From Saccharothrix ecbatanensis (GTDB lineage: Bacteria; Actinomycetota; Actinomycetes; Mycobacteriales; Pseudonocardiaceae), in the NCBI RefSeq assembly GCF_014205015.1, contig NZ_JACHMO010000001.1, forward strand, positions 1,984,001 through 2,048,000: a stretch of DNA of 64,000 nucleotides, given 5' to 3'. The position numbers were made by a program, and so were the translations under genes. The notes beneath the pieces were generated by a model that made no database searches, was not told the DNA's origin, and saw only the letters and a program-made list of their open reading frames with translations. The stretch's first letter is position 1. Each line of letters begins with the position of its first letter. Shown piece after piece: positions 11,811 to 19,791 of this stretch.

Positions 11811-11875
11811 GGCGTGTTCGAGGCCTGCGGTCCGCGAACTCGATTCCCGTGTCCGCAATTCGACACCTTCGACAT

Positions 11876-11889
11876 TGTTAGCGCTAACA
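11876..11889. promoter_or_regulatory. LacI-family operator (perfect palindrome)
   Basis: TGTTAGCGCTAACA is a perfect 14-base palindrome with the central CG typical of LacI-family sites. The same core is known upstream of arabinofuranosidase genes in streptomycetes. It lies 232-245 bases upstream of the GH43-like gene, in a stretch (11810-12120) that I read as non-coding regulatory DNA. No lacI-type gene is in the window. Confidence 0.65.
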
Positions 11890-11971
11890 GGCGTCGAACC
11901 ATTCGACAATTCCGCCGGTGCTTTGTTCGCATATAGCAAGGAATTCGCTCTTGAGTGGATAGGTCACATAC

Positions 11972-11985
11972 TGTTAGCGTTCACA
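11972..11985. promoter_or_regulatory. Second LacI-type half-conserved operator
   Basis: TGTTAGCGTTCACA keeps the left half of the upstream palindrome and a degenerate right half. It follows a TTGAGT hexamer at 11951 by about 16 bases, so a repressor here would cover the presumed promoter of the GH43-like gene. Two sites 96 bases apart would allow looping. Confidence 0.45.
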
Positions 11986-12120
11986 CGGATCGGTGGCGTC
12001 GCGCGCACCCACCACGAGCGTCGCTTTCCCGATGTCGCCCGGCGGCCGTGGAGCCCAGCCCGGCGTTCACCTCGTCCCAGGCCGACTCTCACCGGCACCT
12101 CACCTGCTAGGAGACCATCC

Positions 12121-13431
12121 GTGAACGGACAGCTGAAGGTCAGACGTTGGCTGGCGCGGCTCAGCGTCGTGGCGCTCACCGCCGCCTGCGCTGCGGTGGG
12201 CGTCGCATCACCCGCGCAAGCCGCCCCCGGCTACGTCTACACGACGTTCAAGGGAGACGCCGCCGCCGACCAGGAGCTCTGGGTCTACTCGTCGGCCAAC
12301 GGCACGAATTTCAGCGTGCTGGCCGACACGAACTACCGCGGCCCGTCCGGCGTGCTGCGCGACCCCAGCATCATCCAGCACAACGGGCTTTACTACATCG
12401 CGCACACCGTCCAGTCGTGGACCACGAACTCGACCCACTTCAACATCGCCTCCAGCCCCGACCTGGTCAACTGGACGCACGTGACGAGCGTGAACTCCGG
12501 CGTCGCCAACACGCGGTTCACGTGGGCGCCCGAGTTCTACGTCGAGGGCAGCACCGTCCGGATCATCGTGAGCATCAACCAGACCACCTGCTCCAACTGC
12601 TTCCGCCCGTACATCTTCACCGCCCAGAACGCCGCGCTGACGTCCTGGAGCGGACCGGCGCAGATGGGTGGCCTCGGCTACAACTACATCGACACCTACG
12701 TGGTGAAGTCGGGTAGCACGTACCACGCGTTCACCAAGAACGAGACCTCCAAGTACATCGAGCACTGGACCAGCACGAGCCTCACCAGCGGGTGGGCCAA
12801 CCGGGGCCAGTTGTGGAGCTCGGGCTACGAAGGACCGGCCGTGCTGCGGATGAGCGACGGCTCCTGGCGCATCTGGATCGACAAGTACACCAACGGCGGC
12901 ATCTGGACGGCCACCAGCTCGAACCTGGACTCCTGGTCGGGCCTGAGCCAGATCACCTGCCCCGGTTGCCGCCACGGCACGATCCTGCCGGTGGCCGACG
13001 TGCCCGGCTCGACTCCGGCGTACAGCGTGACCAACCGCAACAGCGGCAAGGTGATGGACGTCGTGTCGGCCTCCACCGCGAACAACGCCGAGATCAAGCA
13101 GTGGACCTGGAACGGCGGCGGCAACCAGAAGTGGCAGTTCCAGGACGCCGGCAGCGGCTACTTCCGCATCGTCAACCAGAACAGCGGCAAGTGCCTGGAC
13201 GTGTCGAGCGCCTCCACCGCCGATGGGGCCAACGTCATCCAGTACACCTGCGGTAGCGGCACAAACCAGCAATGGCAGTGGCAGGCCACCGGCAGCTACT
13301 TCCGGATCGTCGCGCGGCACAGCGGCAAGTGCCTCGACGTCGCCAACTCCGGCACCGGCGACGGCGCCGACATCCAGCAGCACACCTGTGGCAGCGGCGC
13401 CAACCAGCAGTGGAGCCGCACCCAGGTCTGA
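12121..13431 (+). CDS. Secreted GH43-type arabinosidase with RICIN/CBM13 domain
   Basis: About 436 residues. Sec signal peptide (RRWLARLSVVALTAACAAVG..., cleavage near AQA-AP at 34/35). GH43-like five-bladed propeller to about residue 290 (YVYTTFKGDAAADQELWVYS, LRDPSIIQHNGLYYIAHTVQ). Candidate catalytic acids are D81 (LRDPS), D191 (YIDTY) and E237 (YEGPAV). A RICIN/CBM13 trefoil with QKWQF, QQWQW and QQWSR repeats fills the rest. It probably releases arabinose from arabinan outside the cell; the closest type appears to be exo-arabinofuranosidases, but linkage is not provable here. The GTG at 12121 follows an AGGAG site. Two LacI-type operators lie upstream. Confidence 0.85.
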   Translation: MNGQLKVRRWLARLSVVALTAACAAVGVASPAQAAPGYVYTTFKGDAAADQELWVYSSANGTNFSVLADTNYRGPSGVLRDPSIIQHNGLYYIAHTVQSWTTNSTHFNIASSPDLVNWTHVTSVNSGVANTRFTWAPEFYVEGSTVRIIVSINQTTCSNCFRPYIFTAQNAALTSWSGPAQMGGLGYNYIDTYVVKSGSTYHAFTKNETSKYIEHWTSTSLTSGWANRGQLWSSGYEGPAVLRMSDGSWRIWIDKYTNGGIWTATSSNLDSWSGLSQITCPGCRHGTILPVADVPGSTPAYSVTNRNSGKVMDVVSASTANNAEIKQWTWNGGGNQKWQFQDAGSGYFRIVNQNSGKCLDVSSASTADGANVIQYTCGSGTNQQWQWQATGSYFRIVARHSGKCLDVANSGTGDGADIQQHTCGSGANQQWSRTQV

Positions 13432-13493
13432 GCCCGGCCAGTAGGTCGAGCACGTCCAGCAGGGAAACTCGTCAGCACGCCGAGGCGCAGCAG

Positions 13494-13509
13494 TGGAAAG
13501 CGCTTACCA
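13494..13509. promoter_or_regulatory. LacI-type operator before the GH5-like gene
   Basis: TGGAAAGCGCTTACCA is a near-perfect 16-base palindrome centred on GCGC, 21-36 bases upstream of the GH5-like start. It differs from the TGTTAGCGCTAACA site of the preceding gene, so a second LacI-family repressor is likely. It sits between the GH43 stop and the GH5 ribosome-binding site. Confidence 0.55.
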
Positions 13510-13529
13510 GGTCCAATAAGGGAGATTTC

Positions 13530-15038
13530 ATGACAGTGATCACCGCGTCCGACGGCTACTCGTCAGGTCCACCGCGGCGCACCCGGTCGGCGCGCCGGTT
13601 GCTGACCACCCTTGCGGTGACCGCGCTCGCCGCGGCGGGGCTCGTCGTCACCGCGTCGCCGGCCGTTGCCGCGACCAGTCAGTTCCGGGGCATGAACTGG
13701 GCCGTGATGGGCGACAACTTCAGCACCGGCACTCTCGTCGTGCAGGGCTTGAGCCAGTCCGACAGCAACGCGACGGTGCGGGCCAAGGCGAACGCGCTCT
13801 ACGACGACATGGCCGCCACCCTGGGCGTCAACACCGTCCGGCTGCCCATCAACACCCATACCGTGTCCAACACGACTTGGTGGAACGCCTACCGGGGTGC
13901 CATCGACGCCGCCACCGAACGCGGGTTCAAGGTCATCCTCGCCTACTGGGAGGACGGCGCGGCCTCCGGCGGCAGGATCACGAACCTCGCCGCGTGGAAC
14001 ACGATGTGGTCCAGCGTGACCAACACGTACGGCTCGAACAGCAACGTCTACTTCGAACCGATGAACGAGCCGCACGGCTACTCGTCGACGGACTGGCGCA
14101 ACGTCGCGGCGAACTGGCTCAACTACCACACCTCCGCAGTGCCCGGTCGGGTCCTGATCGGTGGCACCGGCTACAGTCAGGACCTGCGGGACGTCTGCAA
14201 CGACAGCCGCTTCAACTCGACGCTGCTGTCCTTCCACCACTACGCCTTCTTCTACGGCGCGATGACCTACGACCAGTTCCGCAGCCACATCCAGACACGT
14301 CTGGGCAATTGCGCGTCGCGTGCGGTGGCGACCGAGTTCGGCGCTCCGATGTCCACCGGCCTCGACTACAGCAACGCGAACAGCGCCGATAACTTCGTGC
14401 GTCACATCCGCGCCATGGCCCAGGTCATGCGTGACAACCAGATGGGCGGCACCTACTGGCCCGCGCTCGGCGGCAAGTACAAGGACAACCTCGGTTATGA
14501 CTGGTACTCGATGTACGCCTTCAGCGGCAGCGGCACCAACCTCAACCTGACCATCCGCAACACCTCCGGCGCCGACCGGCTCCGGTACGCCTGGGGTGAC
14601 GGCTCCACGAACCCGACGCCGACCTACTACCGGATCGACGTGCGCCACAGCGGCAAGACCATGGGCCTGCCGCAAGCGACCGTCGACAACAGCGCACGCG
14701 TCGGCCAGTACACGTACGGCGGCAACGCTTGGCAGCAGTGGCAGTTCCAGGACGCCGGCAGCGGCTACTGGCGCATCGTCAGCCGCCACAGCGGCAAGTG
14801 CCTCGATGTGACGGGCGCCTCGACCGCCGACAGCGCCGAGATCATCCAGTACACCTGCGGCACCGGCACCAACCAGCAGTTCCAGATGGTCGCCAACGGC
14901 AGCTACTTCCAGCTGCGTGCACGACACAGCGGCAAGTGCGTGGACGTGCCGGCCGCGTCGACGGCGGACGGCGTGATCATCAAGCAGTACACGTGCAACA
15001 CCGGAACCAATCAGCAGTGGTCGCGCACGGCCGTTTGA
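13530..15038 (+). CDS. Secreted GH5-type glycosidase with RICIN/CBM13 domain
   Basis: About 502 residues. Twin-Arg-rich signal region (PPRRTRSARRLLTTLAVTALAAAG..., cleavage near AVA-AT). GH5 TIM barrel with FRGMNWAVMG at the first strand, the acid/base E180 in YFEPMNEPHG and the nucleophile E269 in VATEFGAP. A C-terminal RICIN/CBM13 trefoil has three SGKxxxV/L-type repeats and QQWQF, QQFQM and QQWSR. It acts outside the cell on a beta-glycan (cellulose, mannan or beta-1,6-glycan cannot be told apart). The ATG follows AGGGAG. Its carbohydrate-binding domain is very like that of the preceding GH43 protein. Confidence 0.85.
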   Translation: MTVITASDGYSSGPPRRTRSARRLLTTLAVTALAAAGLVVTASPAVAATSQFRGMNWAVMGDNFSTGTLVVQGLSQSDSNATVRAKANALYDDMAATLGVNTVRLPINTHTVSNTTWWNAYRGAIDAATERGFKVILAYWEDGAASGGRITNLAAWNTMWSSVTNTYGSNSNVYFEPMNEPHGYSSTDWRNVAANWLNYHTSAVPGRVLIGGTGYSQDLRDVCNDSRFNSTLLSFHHYAFFYGAMTYDQFRSHIQTRLGNCASRAVATEFGAPMSTGLDYSNANSADNFVRHIRAMAQVMRDNQMGGTYWPALGGKYKDNLGYDWYSMYAFSGSGTNLNLTIRNTSGADRLRYAWGDGSTNPTPTYYRIDVRHSGKTMGLPQATVDNSARVGQYTYGGNAWQQWQFQDAGSGYWRIVSRHSGKCLDVTGASTADSAEIIQYTCGTGTNQQFQMVANGSYFQLRARHSGKCVDVPAASTADGVIIKQYTCNTGTNQQWSRTAV

Positions 15039-15943
15039 CGTTCGTGACAGCCCCCGGCGCCGAGCTCTCGTGCTCGGTGCCGGGGGCTGTCTGTACCGGG
15101 GTTCCGCGTTGGAGATGAGGCCGGCCACGCGATGTCGTCGATCGCGAGCCACGGCGCGACGGCCACGGCCGAGGGTGTGAGCCCGGTGAACGCCTTGACC
15201 TCGCGGTGGAGGTGGGACTGGTCGACGTAGCCGCTCTCGGCGGCGACGCGGGCGGCGGCGTGACCCGCGGCGAGGAGGTGGGCCGCGTGGTCGAACCGCA
15301 CCAGGCGGGCGGCGCGTTTGGGGCTGGTTCCGAGTTGGGACCCGAAGCGGGACCACAGGCGCTTGCGGCTCCAGCCGACCTCGCCGGCCAAGCTGTCGAC
15401 CCGTGCCCGGCCTCGGCTGGTGAGCGTCTGCCGCCAAACGTGGGCGACCTCCGGATCGACCGGAGAGCGGGCATCCAGCCGCCGGCCGAGAATGTCGGCC
15501 GCGATCGTGAACCGTTCGTCCCACGACGCGGCGGCGCGCAACCTGTCCTCGACCCGCGCCGCGTCCCGGCCCCAGACGTCCGAGAAGGAAGCGATCGTCC
15601 CGCTGAGCTCGGGTGATGCGCCGAGCGCCGCGGCTGCCACGTCCGGTTCCAGCCGGATCTGGAGACAGTCGCCCACGCGGCCACCCGCCCGTAGTTCGCC
15701 TGGCATCAGCCCGATGACGACGCTGCCGCGCTCGTGCCGGCCGGGGGTGTCGTAGACGATGCCGTCTCCCTCGCCCAGGTCGATGAGCAGGGTGACGGCC
15801 GGGTGCGCGACCATGGTGATGTCCACGGGTGAGGGGACGCGCTGGCGGAACCCGGCCATGCTGATCCCCGGCAGGCGATCCGACCGGCGGGGGACTGCGA
15901 TGTCCACCGTGGTCCAGTCCGGTGGTGCCCCGGTCGACGTCAC
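15011..15943 (-). CDS. AraC-family transcriptional regulator
   Basis: About 310 residues. The N-terminal half resembles AraC proteins that start MAGFRQRV...VDITMVAHPAVTLLIDLGEG. A C-terminal AraC DNA-binding domain runs from about 190 to 280 (VDSLAGEVGWSRKRLWSRFG, then AAESGYVDQSHLHREVKAFTGLTP). The last 25 residues read through a strong hairpin and into the end of the convergent GH5 gene, so the natural stop may have been lost. It follows the alpha/beta hydrolase gene by nine bases, in an operon. Confidence 0.8.
   Translation of the reverse strand: MTSTGAPPDWTTVDIAVPRRSDRLPGISMAGFRQRVPSPVDITMVAHPAVTLLIDLGEGDGIVYDTPGRHERGSVVIGLMPGELRAGGRVGDCLQIRLEPDVAAAALGASPELSGTIASFSDVWGRDAARVEDRLRAAASWDERFTIAADILGRRLDARSPVDPEVAHVWRQTLTSRGRARVDSLAGEVGWSRKRLWSRFGSQLGTSPKRAARLVRFDHAAHLLAAGHAAARVAAESGYVDQSHLHREVKAFTGLTPSAVAVAPWLAIDDIAWPASSPTRNPGTDSPRHRARELGAGGCHERQTAVRDHC
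15046..15091. terminator. Strong hairpin terminator after the GH5-like gene
   Basis: GACAGCCCCCGGCGCCGAGC at 15046-15065 pairs with GCTCGGTGCCGGGGGCTGTC ending at 15091, with one mismatch and a six-base loop. It begins eight bases after the GH5 stop. There is no T tract, as is common in high-GC organisms. It lies inside the extended reading frame of the convergent AraC gene and may end transcription from both sides. Confidence 0.75.
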
Positions 15944-15952
15944 GTCGCCAGT

Positions 15953-16786
15953 CTAGGCATCGGGGGCCATGCCGACGGGCGGTTGCCGCGAGGCCCAGCC
16001 CAGCAGCAGTTCGCCGGTCGTCTCAGGCGCTTCGAGCATGGGGATGTGCCCGACCCCGGGCAGCAACTCGATCCGCGCGTTCGGAACCACCTCGTACTGG
16101 TGCGCCGACGACGGGTCCCAGCGAGGGTCGGCGGCGCCGAAGATCACCAGCACCGGGACGGTGAGGGCGGCGAGACGATCGGGCACGCTGCGTTCCGCGA
16201 TGTAGGCGAGGTTCCGGCGCAACGTCATCCTGAAGGCGCGGTAGGAGGTCCGCTTCAGATCGGCGACCGTGTCGTCGGGCACGTCCACCGGGCGAGCGGT
16301 CGTCGCCCCGATTCCCGCGCGGATCATGGCATCCGAACGCCTCGACCAGATCAGCCGGCCGAAAGGCGGCCCCAGCAGGAACCGGAAGATCAACGGCTGG
16401 GGGAGCAACGCGTCCGGACGCGGGCCGCTGCTGATCAGTGCGACCGACCGCACCAGATCAGGGCGCTGTTCGGCGAGCGCGGTCGCGGTGTAACCGCCGC
16501 TGGAATGCCCGACGACGGCGACGTGACGCAGGCCAAGATCGTCGAGGACCGCCGCCACCCGGCTTGCCTGCACGGGCACGTCATAGGACGACGGGGGCGG
16601 GGACTGGCCGCAGCCCGGGAGGTCGACCCGGATGACGTGGTGGTGGTCGGCCAGTGCCGGGACCACCGGGCTCCACGTGGCACCGGAGGCCCCCGATCCG
16701 TGGATGAGCAACAGCGGCGGCGCCTGCCGCGGGCCATCGTGCACCACGTGCATCCCGTGCGAATGCCGAACACCGTTCTCGCCCAT
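15953..16786 (-). CDS. Alpha/beta-fold hydrolase
   Basis: About 277 residues. Oxyanion region LLLIHGSGASGATW, nucleophile S95 in VVGHSSGGYT, an acidic residue in VIFGAADPRWD and the catalytic His in PGVGHIPMLEAP: a complete triad. It is a soluble esterase-like or C-C hydrolase-like enzyme whose substrate cannot be read. The ATG at 16786 begins MGENGVRHSH. It lies between an HxlR regulator upstream and an AraC regulator downstream on the same strand. Confidence 0.85.
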   Translation of the reverse strand: MGENGVRHSHGMHVVHDGPRQAPPLLLIHGSGASGATWSPVVPALADHHHVIRVDLPGCGQSPPPSSYDVPVQASRVAAVLDDLGLRHVAVVGHSSGGYTATALAEQRPDLVRSVALISSGPRPDALLPQPLIFRFLLGPPFGRLIWSRRSDAMIRAGIGATTARPVDVPDDTVADLKRTSYRAFRMTLRRNLAYIAERSVPDRLAALTVPVLVIFGAADPRWDPSSAHQYEVVPNARIELLPGVGHIPMLEAPETTGELLLGWASRQPPVGMAPDA

Positions 16787-16872
16787 GCGAGAGATACTGC
16801 GCGGTCCGCCGACCACCGGTCTTGGACAAATGTCACGCAGTTCCAGGTGGCCCTGTGACGGCCGCTGCTTCG

Positions 16873-17244
16873 CTACGCCACGCCGCGCTGCGGCAGTCGC
16901 CGTGTGATCCGGTCGAGCAACTCCGTCAGCGGCTCGCCGACGTCCCGGCCGAACTCGGTCAGCCCGTAGGTGACCTGGGGTGGTGTCGTCGGTTCGACTT
17001 TCCGCCAGACCATCCCGTCCTCGACCAGCGCGCGCAGGGACTGGGCGAGCATCTTCTCGCTGATGCCCTGGATGCTCTCGCGCAGCTCGTAGAACCGGAG
17101 GTCGTTGCTCAGCAAGGAGATCAGCACCCAGACCCCCCACTTGCTGGTCACGTGGTCGACCACGTTGCGAGCGGGGCAGTCGGTGTGAAACACCTCATAC
17201 CGAGGCCCGGTGTCGACCTGCGTGAGCTGCGCGCCTCCAGTCAT
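16873..17244 (-). CDS. HxlR-family winged-helix regulator
   Basis: About 123 residues, usual length. Family features: CPARNVVDHVTSKWGVWVL, LRFYELRESIQGISEKMLAQSLRALVEDGMVWR and the wing VTYGLTEFGRD. A single N-terminal Cys (DCPARN) could sense thiol-reactive compounds, as in some HxlR proteins. It is divergent from the NmrA-like oxidoreductase gene, the usual target in this arrangement, with a palindrome between them. Confidence 0.92.
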   Translation of the reverse strand: MTGGAQLTQVDTGPRYEVFHTDCPARNVVDHVTSKWGVWVLISLLSNDLRFYELRESIQGISEKMLAQSLRALVEDGMVWRKVEPTTPPQVTYGLTEFGRDVGEPLTELLDRITRRLPQRGVA

Positions 17245-17262
17245 GTCAGGAGCTTACCTCAG

Positions 17263-17276
17263 GGTACGTCCTTACC
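17263..17276. promoter_or_regulatory. Candidate HxlR operator
   Basis: GGTACGTCCTTACC has the form GGTA-N6-TACC and lies in the 96-base gap between the divergent hxlR-type and NmrA-like genes. A further TTACC occurs just upstream. Position and symmetry suggest the HxlR protein controls both promoters. Confidence 0.5.
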
Positions 17277-17340
17277 AAGAGTTAGCCCGGCTCCTAACGT
17301 CATGACCACAGAGGACATTCAGACCAAGAGGAGCTGTTTC

Positions 17341-18180
17341 ATGATCGTGGTGACCGGAGCTACCGGGAACGTGGGCCGACCCTTGACGCAGGCGCTGGCC
17401 GAGCGGGGACAGCAGGTGACGGCGGTGTCGCGGCACACCGCGGCGGTGCCGGAAGGTGTCCGTCATGTGGTGGCCGACATGGCCGAGCCCGCCGGCCTCG
17501 AGTCCACGCTGGCCGGGGCGAAAGCGTTGTTCCTACTGCTGTCCGGCGACCTGCACGCCGCCGGAGCCAGTCCTGCCGACATCATCGGCCAAGCAGCGGC
17601 CGCAGGGGTCCGCCGGGTCGTCCTGCTCTCCACGCTGGGCGTGGCGACCAGGCCCTTCGGCACGACGCGGATCATGATGCGCGGGCTGGAGGACGTGGTG
17701 CGGGAGTCCGGACTGGACTGGGCCATCCTGCGGCCGGGCGGCTTCGCCTCCAACGCCCTGTGGTGGGCCGAGTCCGTCCGCTCGCAGCGGGTGGTCGCCG
17801 CGCCTTTCGGCGACACCGGGGTGCCGATCATCGACCCGGCGGACATCGCCGAGGTCGCGGCGGCCTGCCTGCTGGACGACCTGCACAGCGGCGGCGTGTA
17901 CGAGCTGACCGGACCGGAGGTGATCACGCCGCGGCAGCAGTCGGAGGCCATCGCCGCCGCGTTGGGCTCGCCGGTGCGTTTTCACGAGCTCACCCGCGCG
18001 GAGGCCAAGGCCGGCATGACCCAGAGCATGCCGGGGGAGCTCGCCGACGACACCCTGGACATCCTCAGCTCTCCGAACCCCGCCGAGCTGCGCGTCAGCC
18101 CGGACGTCCAGCGGGTCCTCGGCCGCCCTCCGCGCTCCTTCGCGCACTGGGCCGCCCGCAACGTCGCCGCGTTCCGCTGA
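17341..18180 (+). CDS. NmrA-like NAD(P)-binding oxidoreductase
   Basis: About 279 residues. Rossmann start MIVVTGATGNVGRPLTQALAERG, then RRVVLLSTLG and LDWAILRPGGFASN. This is the atypical short-chain dehydrogenase group close to NAD(P)H:quinone oxidoreductase QorB and NmrA; there is no YxxxK catalytic pair in the usual place. It probably reduces quinones or senses redox state in the cytoplasm. The ATG follows AAGAGGAG. The divergent HxlR gene is its likely regulator. Confidence 0.85.
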   Translation: MIVVTGATGNVGRPLTQALAERGQQVTAVSRHTAAVPEGVRHVVADMAEPAGLESTLAGAKALFLLLSGDLHAAGASPADIIGQAAAAGVRRVVLLSTLGVATRPFGTTRIMMRGLEDVVRESGLDWAILRPGGFASNALWWAESVRSQRVVAAPFGDTGVPIIDPADIAEVAAACLLDDLHSGGVYELTGPEVITPRQQSEAIAAALGSPVRFHELTRAEAKAGMTQSMPGELADDTLDILSSPNPAELRVSPDVQRVLGRPPRSFAHWAARNVAAFR

Positions 18181-18341
18181 GTCCGGTCGGCGCGGACGCG
18201 TGGTGATCGTCCGTCGAGCCGCCAGGCCGACGCCGGCAGCTTCCCGAACCCAGGCCCGCTCGGCGTCGATCCTGGTACCCTCGCCGCGATGATTACCAAC
18301 CTGAACAGATCGGGGGTTCCATTCGCTCAAGGTGAGTGCTG

Positions 18342-19727
18342 ATGCACCCCTTGACCGCGAATGAGAACTTCCGCCTCCTCTTCTGGTCGCGCGTGCGCGA
18401 GTTCGCCGTGCCGCCGTCGATGATCGAGTCGGCGACCACCCGCCGGACGGCGGGTGACTGGGCCGGGGCCTGTGCCGCCGCGCGCGTCGACGTGGATCTG
18501 AACCTGCGAGCCGTTGGTCACGCCCGTGGCCGACGGCTCGCGGCGCAGGTCCGCGCTGATCTGCGTCAGCTGGCTCCTGACCTGCTTCGCTGGCACTTTC
18601 CGAGAATCGGCCCGGACGGCCTGTTGCGTCCGGGCCTCACCGTGTCCCTGGCTCGATACCCTCCGCCGGCCGACAGCGGCGGCCCGATACACCTCGTGGC
18701 GCGTACGCCGCCGGCCTGGGCGGATGCCGGGCAGCGGATCAGCCTCGCCCTGTGGGACCCGTCCCAGCCCAAGGCGGGGGCCGGCCTGCATCCCCATCCC
18801 CGGCCCGACCGGCGGTTTCGCCTCGATCTGCACCGCCACCTCTGGGACGTGCGCAGGGTCGGTGAGCTGGGGGAGCGGTCCGGGGCGGGGCGATGGCTCA
18901 CGGGCAGCGATCCCCCGGTGGACGCGATTCCTCCTGGGGTGGTGGCGGAGCCGAGCGGCTTGGCCGTGGACCGGTGGGCGGCGGAGGCGGCGCTTCTGCT
19001 GCGCGCGGAGGGATCGGCGGACGGCGTCGTCACGGTGCGGCTCACCACGCGATGCCGGCTGGCGCTGGACCTTGGCACGCAGGACGTGTCCACACCGAGG
19101 ATCACGGAGTCTCCTCCGAGAGGGTGTAGCCGTGCGTGGCCGGTCCTGCCTGACGCCGCGACCCGGGTGCTCCCCGACCTGGAGTTGCTCCGCGCAGGGT
19201 TGATCGACGCCGATCGGCTGCATCCGCTTGTCGCGTCGGCACTTCTCCCGGACCACCGACCGGCCGGTACAACACGGAGTCCCGACAACTCAGGGAACTC
19301 GCGCCTTGTCGAGTGCCGTGGGGCCAGGCACCGAATCGGCGTCGTGGACGGGGTGCTGGTGCCGCTGGACCACCACCCCGACGAGATTCGTCGCGAAGAG
19401 CTGCTGGTCGCGTTGGGCGGTACCCCGCTGCCGTGCCTACAGGTCATTGACGGGGCACACCGGCACCCGGAATCTCTCGTGGACGTTCGCGCCCGTCTGG
19501 ACCACGGCGACACCGCCGGCGCCCTCGCTGCCGTCGAAAGTCTGCTCGGACCGGATGTGCTGCTTCGCAGCGGGGCGTTGCGTGACGAGTTGGAAGCGGC
19601 GATGCGTCGCCGAGTGGCCCACGGGCTGTTCCGGGCCGGACTTGTCGGGTTGGGACCGAATCCGGCCGTCCAGGACAGCCATCGCCGTCGTGTCCGGGCC
19701 CACCCGCGCTACGCGACTCATCGCTGA
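18342..19727 (+). CDS. Uncharacterised protein heading an AAA/VWA module
   Basis: About 461 residues, soluble, no recognised domain. It begins MHPLTANENFRLLFWSRVREFAVPPSMIE and is rich in Arg, Asp and Leu. It has a RLALDLGT-like stretch and a VVDGVLVPLDHHPDEIRREELL segment. A GTG six bases upstream is an alternative start; AAGGTGAG serves as ribosome site for the ATG. It is followed after 64 bases by the MoxR-type ATPase and then the VWA/metallopeptidase-like gene, so it is probably a third component or a substrate adaptor. I do not recognise it. Confidence 0.65.
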   Translation: MHPLTANENFRLLFWSRVREFAVPPSMIESATTRRTAGDWAGACAAARVDVDLNLRAVGHARGRRLAAQVRADLRQLAPDLLRWHFPRIGPDGLLRPGLTVSLARYPPPADSGGPIHLVARTPPAWADAGQRISLALWDPSQPKAGAGLHPHPRPDRRFRLDLHRHLWDVRRVGELGERSGAGRWLTGSDPPVDAIPPGVVAEPSGLAVDRWAAEAALLLRAEGSADGVVTVRLTTRCRLALDLGTQDVSTPRITESPPRGCSRAWPVLPDAATRVLPDLELLRAGLIDADRLHPLVASALLPDHRPAGTTRSPDNSGNSRLVECRGARHRIGVVDGVLVPLDHHPDEIRREELLVALGGTPLPCLQVIDGAHRHPESLVDVRARLDHGDTAGALAAVESLLGPDVLLRSGALRDELEAAMRRRVAHGLFRAGLVGLGPNPAVQDSHRRRVRAHPRYATHR

Positions 19728-19791
19728 CCTTCATACCTCGCTTGCTCGCATGGCCGACGCACGGCCACACTCGACCCAAAGGTGATCGAAC

